Positions 1 to 9,418 of a stretch of 64,000 bases of DNA are shown here, piece by piece; position 1 is the stretch's first letter, and every line of letters begins with the position of its first letter. Under the pieces are notes generated by a model. That model saw only the letters and a program-made list of their open reading frames with translations. It did no database searches and was not told the origin of the DNA. The position numbers and the translations under genes are program-made. The stretch is from Paraburkholderia kirstenboschensis (lineage in GTDB: Bacteria > Pseudomonadota > Gammaproteobacteria > Burkholderiales > Burkholderiaceae). The stretch is taken from assembly GCF_904848585.1 (NCBI RefSeq), contig NZ_CAJHCR010000001.1:1054001-1118000 (forward strand). The letters run 5' to 3'.

Positions 1-67
1 TCACATCGCCAATACATTCGTCGAATCGTTCGTGAAGCGCGCCGATCAGCGCTACGGTAAGGCATGA
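1..67 (+). CDS. ratA: RatA-family (SRPBCC/COQ10-like) protein, 3' end only
   Basis: Only the last 21 codons are in the window; the reading frame enters at base 2 and stops with TGA at 65-67. The visible tail (ending FVKRADQRYGKA) is like the end of RatA/COQ10-type START-domain proteins, which bind ubiquinone or, in E. coli, were described as a ribosome-association toxin. The stop overlaps the rnfH start by four bases (ATGA), and ratA-rnfH is a very widely conserved pair, which is the main support for the name. The rest of the gene lies to the left of the window. Confidence 0.6.
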   Translation, partial: HIANTFVESFVKRADQRYGKA

Positions 68-396
68 GCGAACGTCTGTCGGTTCAGGTCTGTTATGCGC
101 TCGCCACCGAGCAGGTGCTGATCGCCGTCGAACTGCCCGCGGGCGCCACACTCATGCAGGCGATCGAGGCCAGCGGCATTTTGCAGCGTTATCCTCAGAT
201 CGATCTCGGCACGCAGAAGGTCGGCGTGTTCGGCAAGCTCAAGCCACTCGATACGCCGCTGGCCGATCACGACCGCGTCGAGATCTACCGGCCGCTGCTG
301 GTGGACCCGAAGGTGTCTCGCCAACGCCGGGTCGAGAAAACCCGCAAGGCGGGCTCGATTGAAGGGCGCCGCTGGCAGAACAAGGATTCGCGGTAG
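64..396 (+). CDS. rnfH: RnfH family protein
   Basis: 110-residue member of the RnfH (UPF0125) family, small proteins with a ubiquitin-like beta-grasp fold whose biochemical role is not settled despite the name. The family pattern is visible: an N-terminal strand ending in CYAL, the central segment GVFGK around residues 53-57, and the DRVEIYRPL motif near residues 69-77, followed by a basic tail rich in Arg/Lys. It overlaps the preceding ratA stop by four bases, so the two are probably translationally coupled. Length is normal for the family. Confidence 0.92.
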   Translation: MSERLSVQVCYALATEQVLIAVELPAGATLMQAIEASGILQRYPQIDLGTQKVGVFGKLKPLDTPLADHDRVEIYRPLLVDPKVSRQRRVEKTRKAGSIEGRRWQNKDSR

Positions 397-426
397 GCGC
401 GCCGGTTCGTGGGCGCACCGCCCGCT

Positions 427-1404
427 TCAAGGCGCCGAACCGTGCGCCTTCTTCCCAATCGGCGCGGCGCCTCCGGAGTCGTCATCCGCATGTTGACGCA
501 CCGACCAGCACACGCCCGCCACCAATAACAGGATCGCGGCGATCTCCAGCGGCCGCGGCAGCCGTTGGTCGTAAATGAACGCGTAGAGCAGCGCGAACAG
601 CGTTTCGAACACGATCAGCTGGCCGGAAAGGGTGAGTGGCAGCCGCTTCGACGCCGCGTTCCACAGCCCGTTGCCGAGCCACGACGCGCCAATCGCGAGA
701 CCGAGATTGAGCATCCAGAAGCTGTGCCAGCGGCCCGACGCAAGTTCGCCTTGCGGGCCGCCCGGCGGAAGCGCGGCGGCTGCGAGCCAGAGCGCGGCGC
801 CGAGCATGCCCGTCACTACGCCCCACAAAACGGACCACTCGTTGCCGCTGAAATGCGTCTGCCGCTGCAGGTAACGAGCGTTTTCGACCGCGAACCATGT
901 CCAGCAGCCGAGCGCGCCGACCGCGCAGGCGAGGCCGAGCACTTTGGTGAGAACGCTGACCGGCGTGCCGTCGGCGACCGTGAAGACGTCGATATTGATG
1001 CAGGCGATGCCGGCCATCACCATCGCGAGCGGCCAGCCGAGGCGGGCGAGCGGCACCGCGCCGTGGTCGCCGCGGCCCATGAGCGTCACCGTGACGGGCA
1101 GCACGCCGACGATCAGCGACGCCGGCGCAATGCCGACCAGGTGCACAGCGGCAGTCAGCAGCAGGTAATACAGCAGATTGCCGGCCAGCGCGAGTTTGAC
1201 CAGCGCGACCAGGTCCTCGCGAGTCAGGCGTTTGACGAGCGAGCGCGCCATTGGCAGCGCCGCCGCCAGCGAGACGACGCCGTACATCGTGTAGCGGCCG
1301 GCGGACAGCAGAAGCGGCGAAAAATCCGGCAGCACGCGCGGGACCAGAAAAACCATGCCCCACAACGCTCCAGCTATCACTCCATATGCGACACCGCGCT
1401 GCAT
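427..1404 (-). CDS. DMT-superfamily (EamA-type) inner-membrane transporter
   Basis: About 325 residues, strongly hydrophobic, with around ten predicted membrane segments arranged as two EamA-like repeats, typical of drug/metabolite exporters and permeases; the substrate cannot be told. I chose the ATG at 1404 because the bases in front (GGAG seven bases upstream) form a good ribosome-binding site; a longer frame extends upstream to 1482 but would run into the guaB promoter region. The protein starts MQRGVAYGVIAGALWG and ends in a charged cytoplasmic tail. It is convergent with rnfH and divergent from guaB. Confidence 0.87.
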   Translation of the reverse strand: MQRGVAYGVIAGALWGMVFLVPRVLPDFSPLLLSAGRYTMYGVVSLAAALPMARSLVKRLTREDLVALVKLALAGNLLYYLLLTAAVHLVGIAPASLIVGVLPVTVTLMGRGDHGAVPLARLGWPLAMVMAGIACINIDVFTVADGTPVSVLTKVLGLACAVGALGCWTWFAVENARYLQRQTHFSGNEWSVLWGVVTGMLGAALWLAAAALPPGGPQGELASGRWHSFWMLNLGLAIGASWLGNGLWNAASKRLPLTLSGQLIVFETLFALLYAFIYDQRLPRPLEIAAILLLVAGVCWSVRQHADDDSGGAAPIGKKAHGSAP

Positions 1405-1594
1405 CGACTGCTCCTGCAAGAAAACCGGGATGGTCCGCAGATTAGCCGTTGGGCGCCCGGCGCGTCTTGTTTGATTCTGCATTCGAGGCGAGCAAACGAA
1501 ACGCGATCGAACCCGAGGCGAAAGACGAAGCGAAATCGCGGGCGCGAAGCCACGAAAAAAAGCACCCGAAATTCGCTAAGCTGCTGTTCGCGCA

Positions 1595-1623
1595 GTGAAA
1601 AGCGGGGAGGTATCGCGTATAAT
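1595..1623 (+). promoter_or_regulatory. Predicted sigma-70 promoter of guaB
   Basis: A perfect -10 box TATAAT at 1618-1623 is preceded, with exactly 17 bases between, by GTGAAA at 1595-1600, a four-of-six match to the -35 consensus. Transcription would start about 20 bases before the guaB start codon. I see no obvious PurR-like palindrome over it. Confidence 0.6.
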
Positions 1624-1649
1624 TCGCTTTTGCGCCTATAGGATTTGCC

Positions 1650-3110
1650 ATGCGTCTGATCCAAACAGCACTCACGTTCGATGACGTGCTCCTCGTCCCG
1701 GCCTTCTCCGATGTTCTGCCGCGCGACACCAGCCTCAAGACCCGGCTGACCCGCAATATTTCCCTGAATATGCCGCTCGTGTCCGCCGCTATGGACACCG
1801 TCACCGAAGCCCGCCTCGCTATCGCCATGGCGCAAATGGGCGGAGTCGGCATCATCCACAAGAACCTCACGGCGGCCGAGCAGGCGCGTGAAGTGGCCAA
1901 GGTGAAGCGTTTCGAGTCGGGCGTCGTGCGCGATCCGATCACGGTGCCGCCGCAAATGAAGGTGCGCGACGTCATTGCGCTGTCGCAACAGCATGGCATT
2001 TCCGGCTTCCCGGTGGTGGAGGGCGCGCAGTTGATCGGTATCGTCACCAATCGCGACCTGCGCTTCGAAGAGCGTCTGGACGAGCCGGTGCGCAACATCA
2101 TGACGCCGCGTGAGCGGCTCGTGACCGTCAAGGAAGGCACTTCGCTCGCCGAAGCCAAGGCGCTGATGCACAGCCACCGCCTCGAGCGCGTGCTGGTCAT
2201 CAACGACGCATTCGAACTGCGCGGCCTGATGACGGTGAAAGACATCACCAAGCAGACCGAGCACCCGGACGCCTGTAAAGACGAACACGGCAAGCTGCGC
2301 GCGGGCGCGGCGGTCGGCGTCGGCGAGGACAACGAAGAGCGCGTCGAACTGCTGGTTCAGGCGGGCGTAGACGTGATCGTCGTCGACACCGCGCACGGTC
2401 ACAGCAAGGGCGTGCTCGAGCGCGTGCGCTGGGTCAAGCAGAACTTCCCGCACGTCGAGGTGATCGGCGGCAACATCGCCACCGCGGCGGCAGCCAAGGC
2501 GCTCGTCGAATACGGCGCGGACGGTGTGAAGGTCGGTATCGGCCCGGGCTCGATCTGCACGACACGAATCGTCGCCGGCGTCGGCGTGCCGCAAGTCACT
2601 GCGATCTCGAACGTGTCCGAAGCGCTGAAGGGCACAGGCGTGCCGGTCATCGCAGACGGCGGCGTGCGTTTTTCGGGCGACGTCAGCAAGGCGCTCGCAG
2701 CGGGCGCAAATGCCGTGATGATGGGCAGCATGTTCGCCGGCACTGAAGAAGCCCCGGGCGACGTGTTCCTGTATCAGGGCCGCCAGTACAAGTCGTACCG
2801 TGGCATGGGCTCGGTCGGCGCGATGAAGGACGGCGCGGCGGACCGCTACTTCCAGGACAATTCGGCAAACATCGACAAGCTGGTGCCGGAAGGTATCGAA
2901 GGCCGCGTCGCCTACAAGGGCTCGGTCAACGCGATCCTGTTCCAGCTGATCGGCGGCGTGCGTGCCAGCATGGGCTACTGCGGCTGCCGCACGATTGCCG
3001 AGATGAACGACAAGGCCGAGTTCGTGCAGATCACGGGCGCGGGCTTGCGCGAGTCGCATGTGCACGACGTGCAAATCACCAAGGAAGCGCCCAACTACCA
3101 CGTGGACTAA
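1650..3110 (+). CDS. guaB: Inosine-5'-monophosphate dehydrogenase
   Basis: Cytoplasmic enzyme that oxidises IMP to XMP with NAD+, the committed step of GMP synthesis. The 486-residue protein has the full bacterial layout: a TIM barrel interrupted around residues 90-210 by two CBS domains, the catalytic loop GPGSICTTR near residue 300 with the active-site cysteine, the GGVRFSGD phosphate-binding segment, and the flap with GYCGCR. A ribosome-binding AGGA sits seven bases before the ATG. It is followed after six bases by a membrane protein gene and then guaA, so the two GMP-synthesis steps are probably cotranscribed. Confidence 0.98.
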   Translation: MRLIQTALTFDDVLLVPAFSDVLPRDTSLKTRLTRNISLNMPLVSAAMDTVTEARLAIAMAQMGGVGIIHKNLTAAEQAREVAKVKRFESGVVRDPITVPPQMKVRDVIALSQQHGISGFPVVEGAQLIGIVTNRDLRFEERLDEPVRNIMTPRERLVTVKEGTSLAEAKALMHSHRLERVLVINDAFELRGLMTVKDITKQTEHPDACKDEHGKLRAGAAVGVGEDNEERVELLVQAGVDVIVVDTAHGHSKGVLERVRWVKQNFPHVEVIGGNIATAAAAKALVEYGADGVKVGIGPGSICTTRIVAGVGVPQVTAISNVSEALKGTGVPVIADGGVRFSGDVSKALAAGANAVMMGSMFAGTEEAPGDVFLYQGRQYKSYRGMGSVGAMKDGAADRYFQDNSANIDKLVPEGIEGRVAYKGSVNAILFQLIGGVRASMGYCGCRTIAEMNDKAEFVQITGAGLRESHVHDVQITKEAPNYHVD

Positions 3111-3116
3111 ACGCCA

Positions 3117-3923
3117 ATGAAGCCATTGCTGCGCGCTGTACTGATCGTCGACGCGTTGTTGCTGCTCGCGTTCGGCCTGCTGTTCCTGCTGACGCCGTGG
3201 ACTTCGTTGTACAACGCGCTGCTGCTGGTGCAAACGCAGCCGGCGCTGGTCGGCCAGGCGTTTGGCGTTGCGTTGATCGGGCTCGCGTGGCTCGCGTTGC
3301 ATGCGTCGATCGACGGCGGGCTGACGTCGTCGGTTGCAAGGGTTGTGGGCCACGTGAACTGGTTGACCGGCGTGCTGATGCTGGTCTGGCTGCTCGGTTT
3401 GCATACGCCGGCGCTGACCGGCTTCGGGCAGATCGTCGCGGTGCTCACGGGCGTGGTGCTGCTGGTGTTGGGTCTGGGCGGCGTGCGGTTGTCGGGCGCT
3501 GTGCGGCGGCGCGAGAAGTTGCGCGTCGCTGAGGCCACTGCCGCCGAGCGTGCCGAAAAGCAGGCTGCGAAAGACGCCGCTAAGAATGCGGCCAACAGGG
3601 CGGCGAACGAAGCGGCCAGCAACACAGCAAGCAGCATGGATAGCCGGCGCGAGCCCGTGGTTCCTGCCACGGCGGGCTTCCCGGTGTATCGCGCGGAGCC
3701 GCTCGTCGAGCCGGCTATGCCTGCTGCGACGGCCGTGCCTGCTGCTCCGGCCACGCGGCCGCTCGGCCCGGCATCTTCCGCGCCGTTGCATCCGGCAGCC
3801 GACGAGCCCGGCCTCAGCGCATCGGAACGCGCTGCACGCGCGGAAGCTGCTACCGCGCGCGACGAAGCCCGCAATGCCGCTGCCGATGCGCCCAATGCGC
3901 CCCGGCCCCCGTTTCATGGCTGA
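3117..3923 (+). CDS. Membrane protein with Ala-rich cytoplasmic tail, between guaB and guaA
   Basis: 268 residues. The first ~125 residues hold four hydrophobic segments (around 5-25, 42-62, 75-97 and 102-124), so this part is an inner-membrane domain. The rest is a long low-complexity tail dominated by Ala, Glu, Lys and Arg, first predicted helical/coiled (about 130-175) and then Pro-rich. I do not recognise a domain with known function. It starts six bases after guaB and precedes guaA by about 220 bases, so it is probably in the gua transcript, but nothing visible connects it to purine synthesis. Confidence 0.8.
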   Translation: MKPLLRAVLIVDALLLLAFGLLFLLTPWTSLYNALLLVQTQPALVGQAFGVALIGLAWLALHASIDGGLTSSVARVVGHVNWLTGVLMLVWLLGLHTPALTGFGQIVAVLTGVVLLVLGLGGVRLSGAVRRREKLRVAEATAAERAEKQAAKDAAKNAANRAANEAASNTASSMDSRREPVVPATAGFPVYRAEPLVEPAMPAATAVPAAPATRPLGPASSAPLHPAADEPGLSASERAARAEAATARDEARNAAADAPNAPRPPFHG

Positions 3924-4144
3924 CGCGCCGCGCGCCACTGCATTCGCCAAAGCAACCGCAATCCGTACGCGCGTGCCCCAGGCAGGCCTCTGCAGCTGTG
4001 GCGGGGCAGGCGCACACTGGCTTCATCATCGCGTTTCGCCATCGCATCCGCTGCTCAGCGTGTCCGCGTGGACCGCTTTGAATTCAACGCCGCGCTTCGT
4101 GCGCGGCATTCCGTATCCGCTCACTTTTGACTCCGTCCGCTGCC

Positions 4145-5728
4145 ATGCATGACAAGATCCTGATCCTCGACTTCGGTTCGCAAGTCACCCAACTGATTGC
4201 ACGTCGCGTTCGCGAAGCCAACGTGTATTCGGAAATTCATCCTTACGACGTCGATGCTTCGTTCATCCGCGACTTTGCGCCGAAGGGCGTGATCCTGTCC
4301 GGCGGCCCCAGTTCGGTCACCGAAACGGACACGCCGCGCGTGCCGCAAGCGGTGTTCGAACTCGGCGTGCCGGTGCTCGGCATCTGCTACGGCATGCAGG
4401 CCATGGCCGAGCAACTGGGCGGCAAGGTCGACATCGGCCATTTGCGCGAGTTCGGTTATGCCGAAGTGCGCGCGCGCAATCACACGAGCCTGCTCGAAGG
4501 CATCAGCGACTTCACCACGCCGGAAGGTCACGGCATGCTGAAGGTCTGGATGAGCCACGGCGACAAGGTGCTCGAAATGCCGCAGGGCTTCGCGCTGATG
4601 GCGTCGACGGAATCGTGCCCGATCGCGGCAATGGCCGACGAGACGCGCCGCTTCTACGGCCTGCAATGGCATCCGGAAGTCACGCACACCGTGCAAGGCC
4701 GTGCGATGCTCGAGCGCTTCGTGCTGCAGATTTGCGGCGCGCGGCCCGACTGGGAAATGGGCCACTACATCGACGAAGCAGTCGCGAAGATTCGCGAGCA
4801 GGTCGGCAACGAGCATGTGATCCTGGGCTTGTCGGGCGGCGTGGATTCGTCGGTGGCGGCGGCGCTGTTGCATCGCGCGATCGGCGATCAACTCACTTGC
4901 GTGTTCGTCGATCATGGCCTCTTGCGCCTGAACGAAGCCGAGCAGGTCATGGCTACGTTCGCGGATCACCTGGGCGTGAAGGTGATTCATGTCGACGCAA
5001 GCGACGTGTTCCTGCGCAAGCTGGAAGGCGTGACCGACCCGGAAGCGAAGCGCAAGATCATCGGCGCGGAGTTCGTCGAGGTGTTCCAGACGGAAGCCGG
5101 CAAGCTCACCGACGCCAAGTGGCTCGCGCAAGGCACGATCTATCCGGACGTGATCGAATCGGCGGGCAAGGGCAAGAAGGCGACGCAGACTATCAAGAGC
5201 CACCACAACGTGGGCGGCCTGCCTGAGACGTTGAACCTGAAGCTGCTCGAACCGCTGCGCGAACTGTTCAAGGACGAAGTGCGCGAACTTGGCGTGAAGC
5301 TCGGTTTGCCGCCGGCTATGGTGTATCGCCATCCGTTCCCCGGCCCGGGTTTGGGCGTGAGGATTCTCGGCGAAGTGAAGCGCGATTTCGCGGACCTGCT
5401 GCGCCGCGCAGACGCCATTTTCATCGAGACGCTGCGCACGTTCATCGACAAGGAAACCGGCAAGTCCTGGTACGACCTGACAAGCCAGGCGTTCGCGGTG
5501 TTTCTGCCGGTGAAGAGCGTCGGCGTGATGGGCGACGGCCGCACTTACGAGTACGTGGTCGCGTTGCGCGCCGTGCAGACGCTGGACTTCATGACCGCGC
5601 ATTGGGCGCATCTGCCGCATGAGTTGTTGGGGCATGTGTCGAACCGCATCATCAATGAAGTGCGCGGGATCAACCGGGTGGTGTACGACATCTCGGGGAA
5701 GCCGCCGGCGACGATCGAGTGGGAGTAA
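4145..5728 (+). CDS. guaA: GMP synthase (glutamine-hydrolysing)
   Basis: Converts XMP to GMP using glutamine and ATP in the cytoplasm. 527 residues, normal length. N-terminal class I glutamine amidotransferase domain with catalytic Cys81 in GICYGMQ and the later WHPEV motif (His and Glu of the triad, near residue 175); central ATP-pyrophosphatase domain with the PP-loop LSGGVDSSV near residue 232; C-terminal dimerisation domain ending in PPATIEWE. The ATG at 4145 begins [13 protein letters not shown] as in other GuaA proteins; a TTG at 4127 in the same frame is a less likely start. Confidence 0.98.
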   Translation: MHDKILILDFGSQVTQLIARRVREANVYSEIHPYDVDASFIRDFAPKGVILSGGPSSVTETDTPRVPQAVFELGVPVLGICYGMQAMAEQLGGKVDIGHLREFGYAEVRARNHTSLLEGISDFTTPEGHGMLKVWMSHGDKVLEMPQGFALMASTESCPIAAMADETRRFYGLQWHPEVTHTVQGRAMLERFVLQICGARPDWEMGHYIDEAVAKIREQVGNEHVILGLSGGVDSSVAAALLHRAIGDQLTCVFVDHGLLRLNEAEQVMATFADHLGVKVIHVDASDVFLRKLEGVTDPEAKRKIIGAEFVEVFQTEAGKLTDAKWLAQGTIYPDVIESAGKGKKATQTIKSHHNVGGLPETLNLKLLEPLRELFKDEVRELGVKLGLPPAMVYRHPFPGPGLGVRILGEVKRDFADLLRRADAIFIETLRTFIDKETGKSWYDLTSQAFAVFLPVKSVGVMGDGRTYEYVVALRAVQTLDFMTAHWAHLPHELLGHVSNRIINEVRGINRVVYDISGKPPATIEWE

Positions 5729-5862
5729 CCGGTAAGAACCGGAGCGCAGGTCGAGCACATCCGGTCCATTAACCGACGCAAAAGACCAAAGCCGTCATCG
5801 ACGCCAGAGGTCTTCCCGGGAACGCTGCTCCTGCGCAGCTTTCCCGTCGTCAGCATCTCGCC

Positions 5863-5889
5863 AGGCCCGCTTTCTCGCGGGCCTTTTTT
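5863..5889 (+). terminator. Rho-independent terminator after guaA
   Basis: Perfect eight-base stem AGGCCCGC (5863-5870) and GCGGGCCT (5877-5884) with a six-base loop, followed directly by a run of T (5884-5889). It lies about 135 bases after the guaA stop on the same strand and would end the gua transcript. Confidence 0.88.
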
Positions 5890-5965
5890 GTAGGTATCGC
5901 ATCTAGCCGATAGCCCTGCGGCATCAAAACGCCGCATGGGCCCAGACTTTGCTCCGCCTACACGC

Positions 5966-6736
5966 ATGACCCATTCGACGCATCGCGAGAATCCTCAAAC
6001 CGCATCGCCGATACTTATCGGCTGTGCTGGCTGGGCGCTGTCGCCCAACGTCGCGGCGCGATTTCCCACGCAGGGGAGCCATCTCGAGCGCTACGCGCGG
6101 ATCTTCTCTGCTGCGGAAATCAACTCGTCGTTCTATCGCTCGCATCAGCCGAAAACGTACGCCCGTTGGGCCGAAACCGTGCCCGAGGCATTCCGGTTTT
6201 CCGTGAAAATCCCGAAGACGGTCTCGCACGAACTCAGGTTGTGCGACGCGGATGCCGCCATGAGCGCATTTCTCGCGGAACTCGCGCCGTTGGGCGAGAA
6301 ACTGGCCTGCCTGCTGCTGCAGTTGCCTCCGAGCCTTGCATTTGAAAAATCCATCGCACGCGACTTCTTTGCGCTACTGCGTGACCTCACAAGCGTGCGC
6401 GTCGTCTGCGAACCGCGCCATGCGACGTGGTTCACCGACGACGCCGCGCAGACGCTAATAGATGGCAAGGTCGCCTGCGTGCGCGCGCATCCACCGCCCG
6501 TCGCCGGCGTGGAACCGGTGGGCGATCCGCAAACCTTGTACATCCGTCTGCACGGCTCGCCTCGAATCTACTATTCGGCCTACGACGAGCCGTTCATCGA
6601 AGCGGTCGCGGCGCGGATTGTCGAGGCCCGAGATTCCGGGGCGGACGTCTGGTGTATTTTCGACAACACCGCGCACGGCGAGGCGGTTCCGAACGCCTTG
6701 ATGCTGATGGAAAAACTAGAGGAAGCGGCTGGCTAG
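5966..6736 (+). CDS. DUF72 family protein
   Basis: 256 residues with the hallmarks of DUF72 (YecE-like) proteins, TIM-barrel-fold proteins of unknown activity: the N-terminal IGCAGWAL, the AEINSSFYR motif near residue 50, and FSVKIPK near residue 80, then the RLHGSPRIYYSAY segment and a conserved WCIFDNTAHG near the C-terminus. The start could also be the ATG 30 bases upstream (5936); I prefer 5966 because homologues begin shortly before the ILIGCAGW segment. It follows the gua terminator, so it is probably transcribed separately. Confidence 0.85.
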   Translation: MTHSTHRENPQTASPILIGCAGWALSPNVAARFPTQGSHLERYARIFSAAEINSSFYRSHQPKTYARWAETVPEAFRFSVKIPKTVSHELRLCDADAAMSAFLAELAPLGEKLACLLLQLPPSLAFEKSIARDFFALLRDLTSVRVVCEPRHATWFTDDAAQTLIDGKVACVRAHPPPVAGVEPVGDPQTLYIRLHGSPRIYYSAYDEPFIEAVAARIVEARDSGADVWCIFDNTAHGEAVPNALMLMEKLEEAAG

Positions 6737-7403
6737 GCGGGCCGTTCGAACGAGTCTGACAGGCATGCCGCCGCCTGCATCTCAAGCAGTCGCAGCGAGC
6801 GATTCAGTCACGCGGTAGTTTGCTACCAGCGCTGCTCTCCCGGTCGCCACCGCAGCCATATTTCCGCTCCTTCACATGGCCGAAGCCGCGAGTCCGATCA
6901 GGCAGCGCGGCCAGCTTCAACGCGACGGGCAGGCGTTCGTGATCCAGCGTCGCGCGGAGTTCGTCGACGAGCGCCGAACGTTCGCTGCGAACGTCATGGT
7001 GAAGGTCTGCAGTGGTTGGCCCATGCCAGCCGTGAATGTGTAGCTAATGAACCCGCTGCGACCGAAGTATTCGGCCGGTTTACCGAACCTCGATCACGCC
7101 AGCCTTGGAGATCCGCGAACCGGCTCGAACAATATGTAGATCTCGTTCGCGAGCTGAGCCGGCTGCGCCGCGCAGGTGTCTGGCACTCTTTGGGCGCACT
7201 CTTGAGCCAAAGGTTCGTAGCATCTCGACACTTCGCTATTCGCGCTTGCACCGCGCCGCTATGATTTGGCGCAGGGTAGCGCACTCAAAAACGCCGTCCT
7301 GCTGCGTCAAACTTGCGGAAAATGGCTTCGCCGCGTCGGCGGCGTCGCGGTTGAAGAAAACGCTGCTCGCAGGTCCTGGAAAACTTGAACGAAGGGGAAT
7401 GCC
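6737..7403. other. Gene-poor interval with decayed sequence
   Basis: No intact gene is convincing here. The left part (6804-6998, minus strand) carries a recognisable gene remnant listed separately; the open frames in the remainder (about 7000-7380) lack recognisable domains, ribosome-binding sites or codon usage like the neighbours. Confidence 0.5.
6804..6998 (-). pseudogene. Remnant of the C-terminus of an indolepyruvate ferredoxin oxidoreductase-type protein
   Basis: Reading the minus strand from 6998 to the stop at 6806-6804 gives about 64 codons. The segment LKLAALPDRTRGFGHVKER closely resembles the C-terminal end of large fused indolepyruvate ferredoxin oxidoreductases, which typically end with LPE-IRGFGHVKER plus a short helix. 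Upstream on the same strand the frame falls apart and the rest of the enzyme (over 1000 residues) is absent, so this is a leftover of a deleted gene. The call rests on one short motif. Confidence 0.42.
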
Positions 7404-9272
7404 GTGGCCAGGTGCAACCGCAATCACGAGGGTCTTGTCAGCGAAGGGCGGCGGCAGTTTCTCGGCTACACGGGCGCCGGGGTGCTCGCGGCCGTGCTGC
7501 CCGGTTGCGGCAACGACGAGCTCCATTCGACGCCTTATCAGCAGACCATTGCGCTTGGTCAACAGATGATCCAGCAGGCCGTCAGTGATCCGTCGAGTCC
7601 CGTCGCGGCGATTTCAGTCGCGATGGTCAAAGGCAACGCGGTGGTCTGGCAGCAGGCGTTCGGGCTGGCGTCCGTGCCGGGGCAGATCAAGGCGACGCCG
7701 CAGACGCGCTTCAACATCGGCTCGGTCAGTAAGTTGTTCCCGGCGCTGGCGGCGACGATCCTCGTTGATCGTGGACTGATCACGCTCGACACACCGATCG
7801 TCAAATATCTGCCGACCTTCACGATGCTGTCGCCGCAATACGCTCAGATCACCATGCGTCATCTGCTGTCGCATGCGTCCGGTCTGCCCGGCACAAATGG
7901 GCGCAATCTCTTCACGTTTGAGCCGGTCGCTGGCTATGCCGCCGACACGCAAGCCGAACTCGCCAACTCGCACCTGAAGCATCTGCCCGGTGAACTGGCC
8001 GTCTATTGCAACGACGGCTTCACGATGGTCGAGCAGGTCGTGCTCGCCGTGACGGGCCAGAGCTTCGTGGACTTCGTCCACTCGGAGATTCTCGCGCCGC
8101 TGAAGATGACGAACTCCAGCTATCTGACGAGCGTGCCTTCCAGCGGATCGTTCTCGTTGCCGTACGTGAACGGCACGCAGCACCAGGAGTTCGTCAATGC
8201 GTACGCGACCGGAGGACTGAGTTCCACGCCCGCCGACATGATGAATCTCGCGCAGATGATCTACGGCGGTGGCATGTTCGAAGGACAGCGCATCGTCTCC
8301 GCGGCGGGCATCGCGGAGATGGGCACGGACCAGACGAAAAGCCTGACGATCAACCCGTCGCCCGAATGGCGCTGGGGTCTCGGCTGGGACACCGTGGTAC
8401 AGCCGGCGCTCAACGCTGCAGGCGTGCTCGGCTGGGAAAAAGACGGCGGCACTGCGTTCTACTCGACCGAATTTTTCGTCGTGCCCGGCTCGCAGTTCGC
8501 GCTGCTGGTAACCGGCAATGCGGGATACAACGCTCGCGCGATTGCTGAAACGCTGGTGCTGTCGGCGTTGAAAGAAGACGGCACGATTTCGTCGCTGCCG
8601 GCGAAGATCAGTACCACGGCGCCGCCGGTCGCTTCGGGGCCGGGCATTGCGAGCGGCGCGGGCATCTACGGCAATTCCGATTCGCCGTATCAGGTGCTCG
8701 CCAACGCGGACGGTAGTCTGCAGATCAACCAGTGGGACGCCCATACTCGAGGCTGGGCGCAGATCGGCGCATACCGGTATCGCAGCGACGGCTGGTGGTG
8801 GAGCGATACCGATACGGTCTCGTATCGCTTCGCAGTCGTGTCGGGCAACGACAGCGAGGGAAATGCGTTCAACTATCGCTATCTGATGAAGCGGGTCGTG
8901 CCGGGCGCGGGCTACGCGTATCTGACGTTGCCCGTCGGTCAGCAAATGGCACCGCTCGCGGCGCTCGACAGCGCGTGGCAGCAACGCATCGGCACGCAAT
9001 GGACATTGACCAACGATTCGCCAAGCGCCGTACCGATCGTCGTTCTTGGCAATCCGCCGGGGTTTTTCGCGACACTGAGCGAACTTCCGGGCTACGTGCT
9101 GTACGGCAACGAAGATCTTCGCTACCAACTGTTCGTGCCGGTGAGCGACACGCTCGGCGGCATGTCCGTCAAAGTGCCGGGCAATTTCGGGCGCGACCTC
9201 TACGAGATCCGTTTCGTGTCGACCAGTGCCACGACGCTGACGATCGGCAGTTCTATCTACGCGCGGATCTGA
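7404..9272 (+). CDS. Serine hydrolase of the class C beta-lactamase / DD-peptidase fold, exported lipoprotein
   Basis: 622 residues, GTG start with GGGGA five bases upstream. N-terminus has a twin-arginine motif (RRQFLG, residues 16-21), a hydrophobic stretch and a lipobox LPGC with Cys35, so the product is probably a Tat-exported lipoprotein. The beta-lactamase domain (about 50-390) has the SxxK motif SVSK with Ser107/Lys110 and the YxN motif at Tyr201-Asn203; the third motif, usually KTG or HxG, is probably in WEKDGGT. About 230 further residues of unrecognised beta-rich sequence follow. Family members include esterases, penicillin-binding proteins and D-aminopeptidases, so resistance should not be assumed. 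No operon partner is evident. Confidence 0.9.
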   Translation: MARCNRNHEGLVSEGRRQFLGYTGAGVLAAVLPGCGNDELHSTPYQQTIALGQQMIQQAVSDPSSPVAAISVAMVKGNAVVWQQAFGLASVPGQIKATPQTRFNIGSVSKLFPALAATILVDRGLITLDTPIVKYLPTFTMLSPQYAQITMRHLLSHASGLPGTNGRNLFTFEPVAGYAADTQAELANSHLKHLPGELAVYCNDGFTMVEQVVLAVTGQSFVDFVHSEILAPLKMTNSSYLTSVPSSGSFSLPYVNGTQHQEFVNAYATGGLSSTPADMMNLAQMIYGGGMFEGQRIVSAAGIAEMGTDQTKSLTINPSPEWRWGLGWDTVVQPALNAAGVLGWEKDGGTAFYSTEFFVVPGSQFALLVTGNAGYNARAIAETLVLSALKEDGTISSLPAKISTTAPPVASGPGIASGAGIYGNSDSPYQVLANADGSLQINQWDAHTRGWAQIGAYRYRSDGWWWSDTDTVSYRFAVVSGNDSEGNAFNYRYLMKRVVPGAGYAYLTLPVGQQMAPLAALDSAWQQRIGTQWTLTNDSPSAVPIVVLGNPPGFFATLSELPGYVLYGNEDLRYQLFVPVSDTLGGMSVKVPGNFGRDLYEIRFVSTSATTLTIGSSIYARI

Positions 9273-9418
9273 TGGTCAAGCTTTCCATGCCGTCGGGCCT
9301 CGCGAGTTTCCGTCAACGGCATCGCGCTCGCGCACTGCGACGGTATCGACGCCCGGGGAGTACTTTTGCATTCGCGATACAGGCATTCAATCGCTGACAG
9401 AGCGCTTTGGAGAGCCGC

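Noticed and set aside
1377..3950. Very long open frame on the minus strand opposite guaB and its neighbour (over 850 codons)
   Set aside because: It lies antisense to guaB with strongly biased His/Arg/Ala composition and no recognisable domain; such antisense frames are expected from the third-position GC bias of the real gene.
4121..5758. Open frame of about 545 codons antisense to guaA
   Set aside because: Shadow of guaA in a high-GC genome; no motif, no ribosome-binding site.
5729..5935. Search for a tRNA or integration site downstream of guaA, a place where islands often enter in this group
   Set aside because: No cloverleaf-forming sequence or integrase gene; only the terminator is found.
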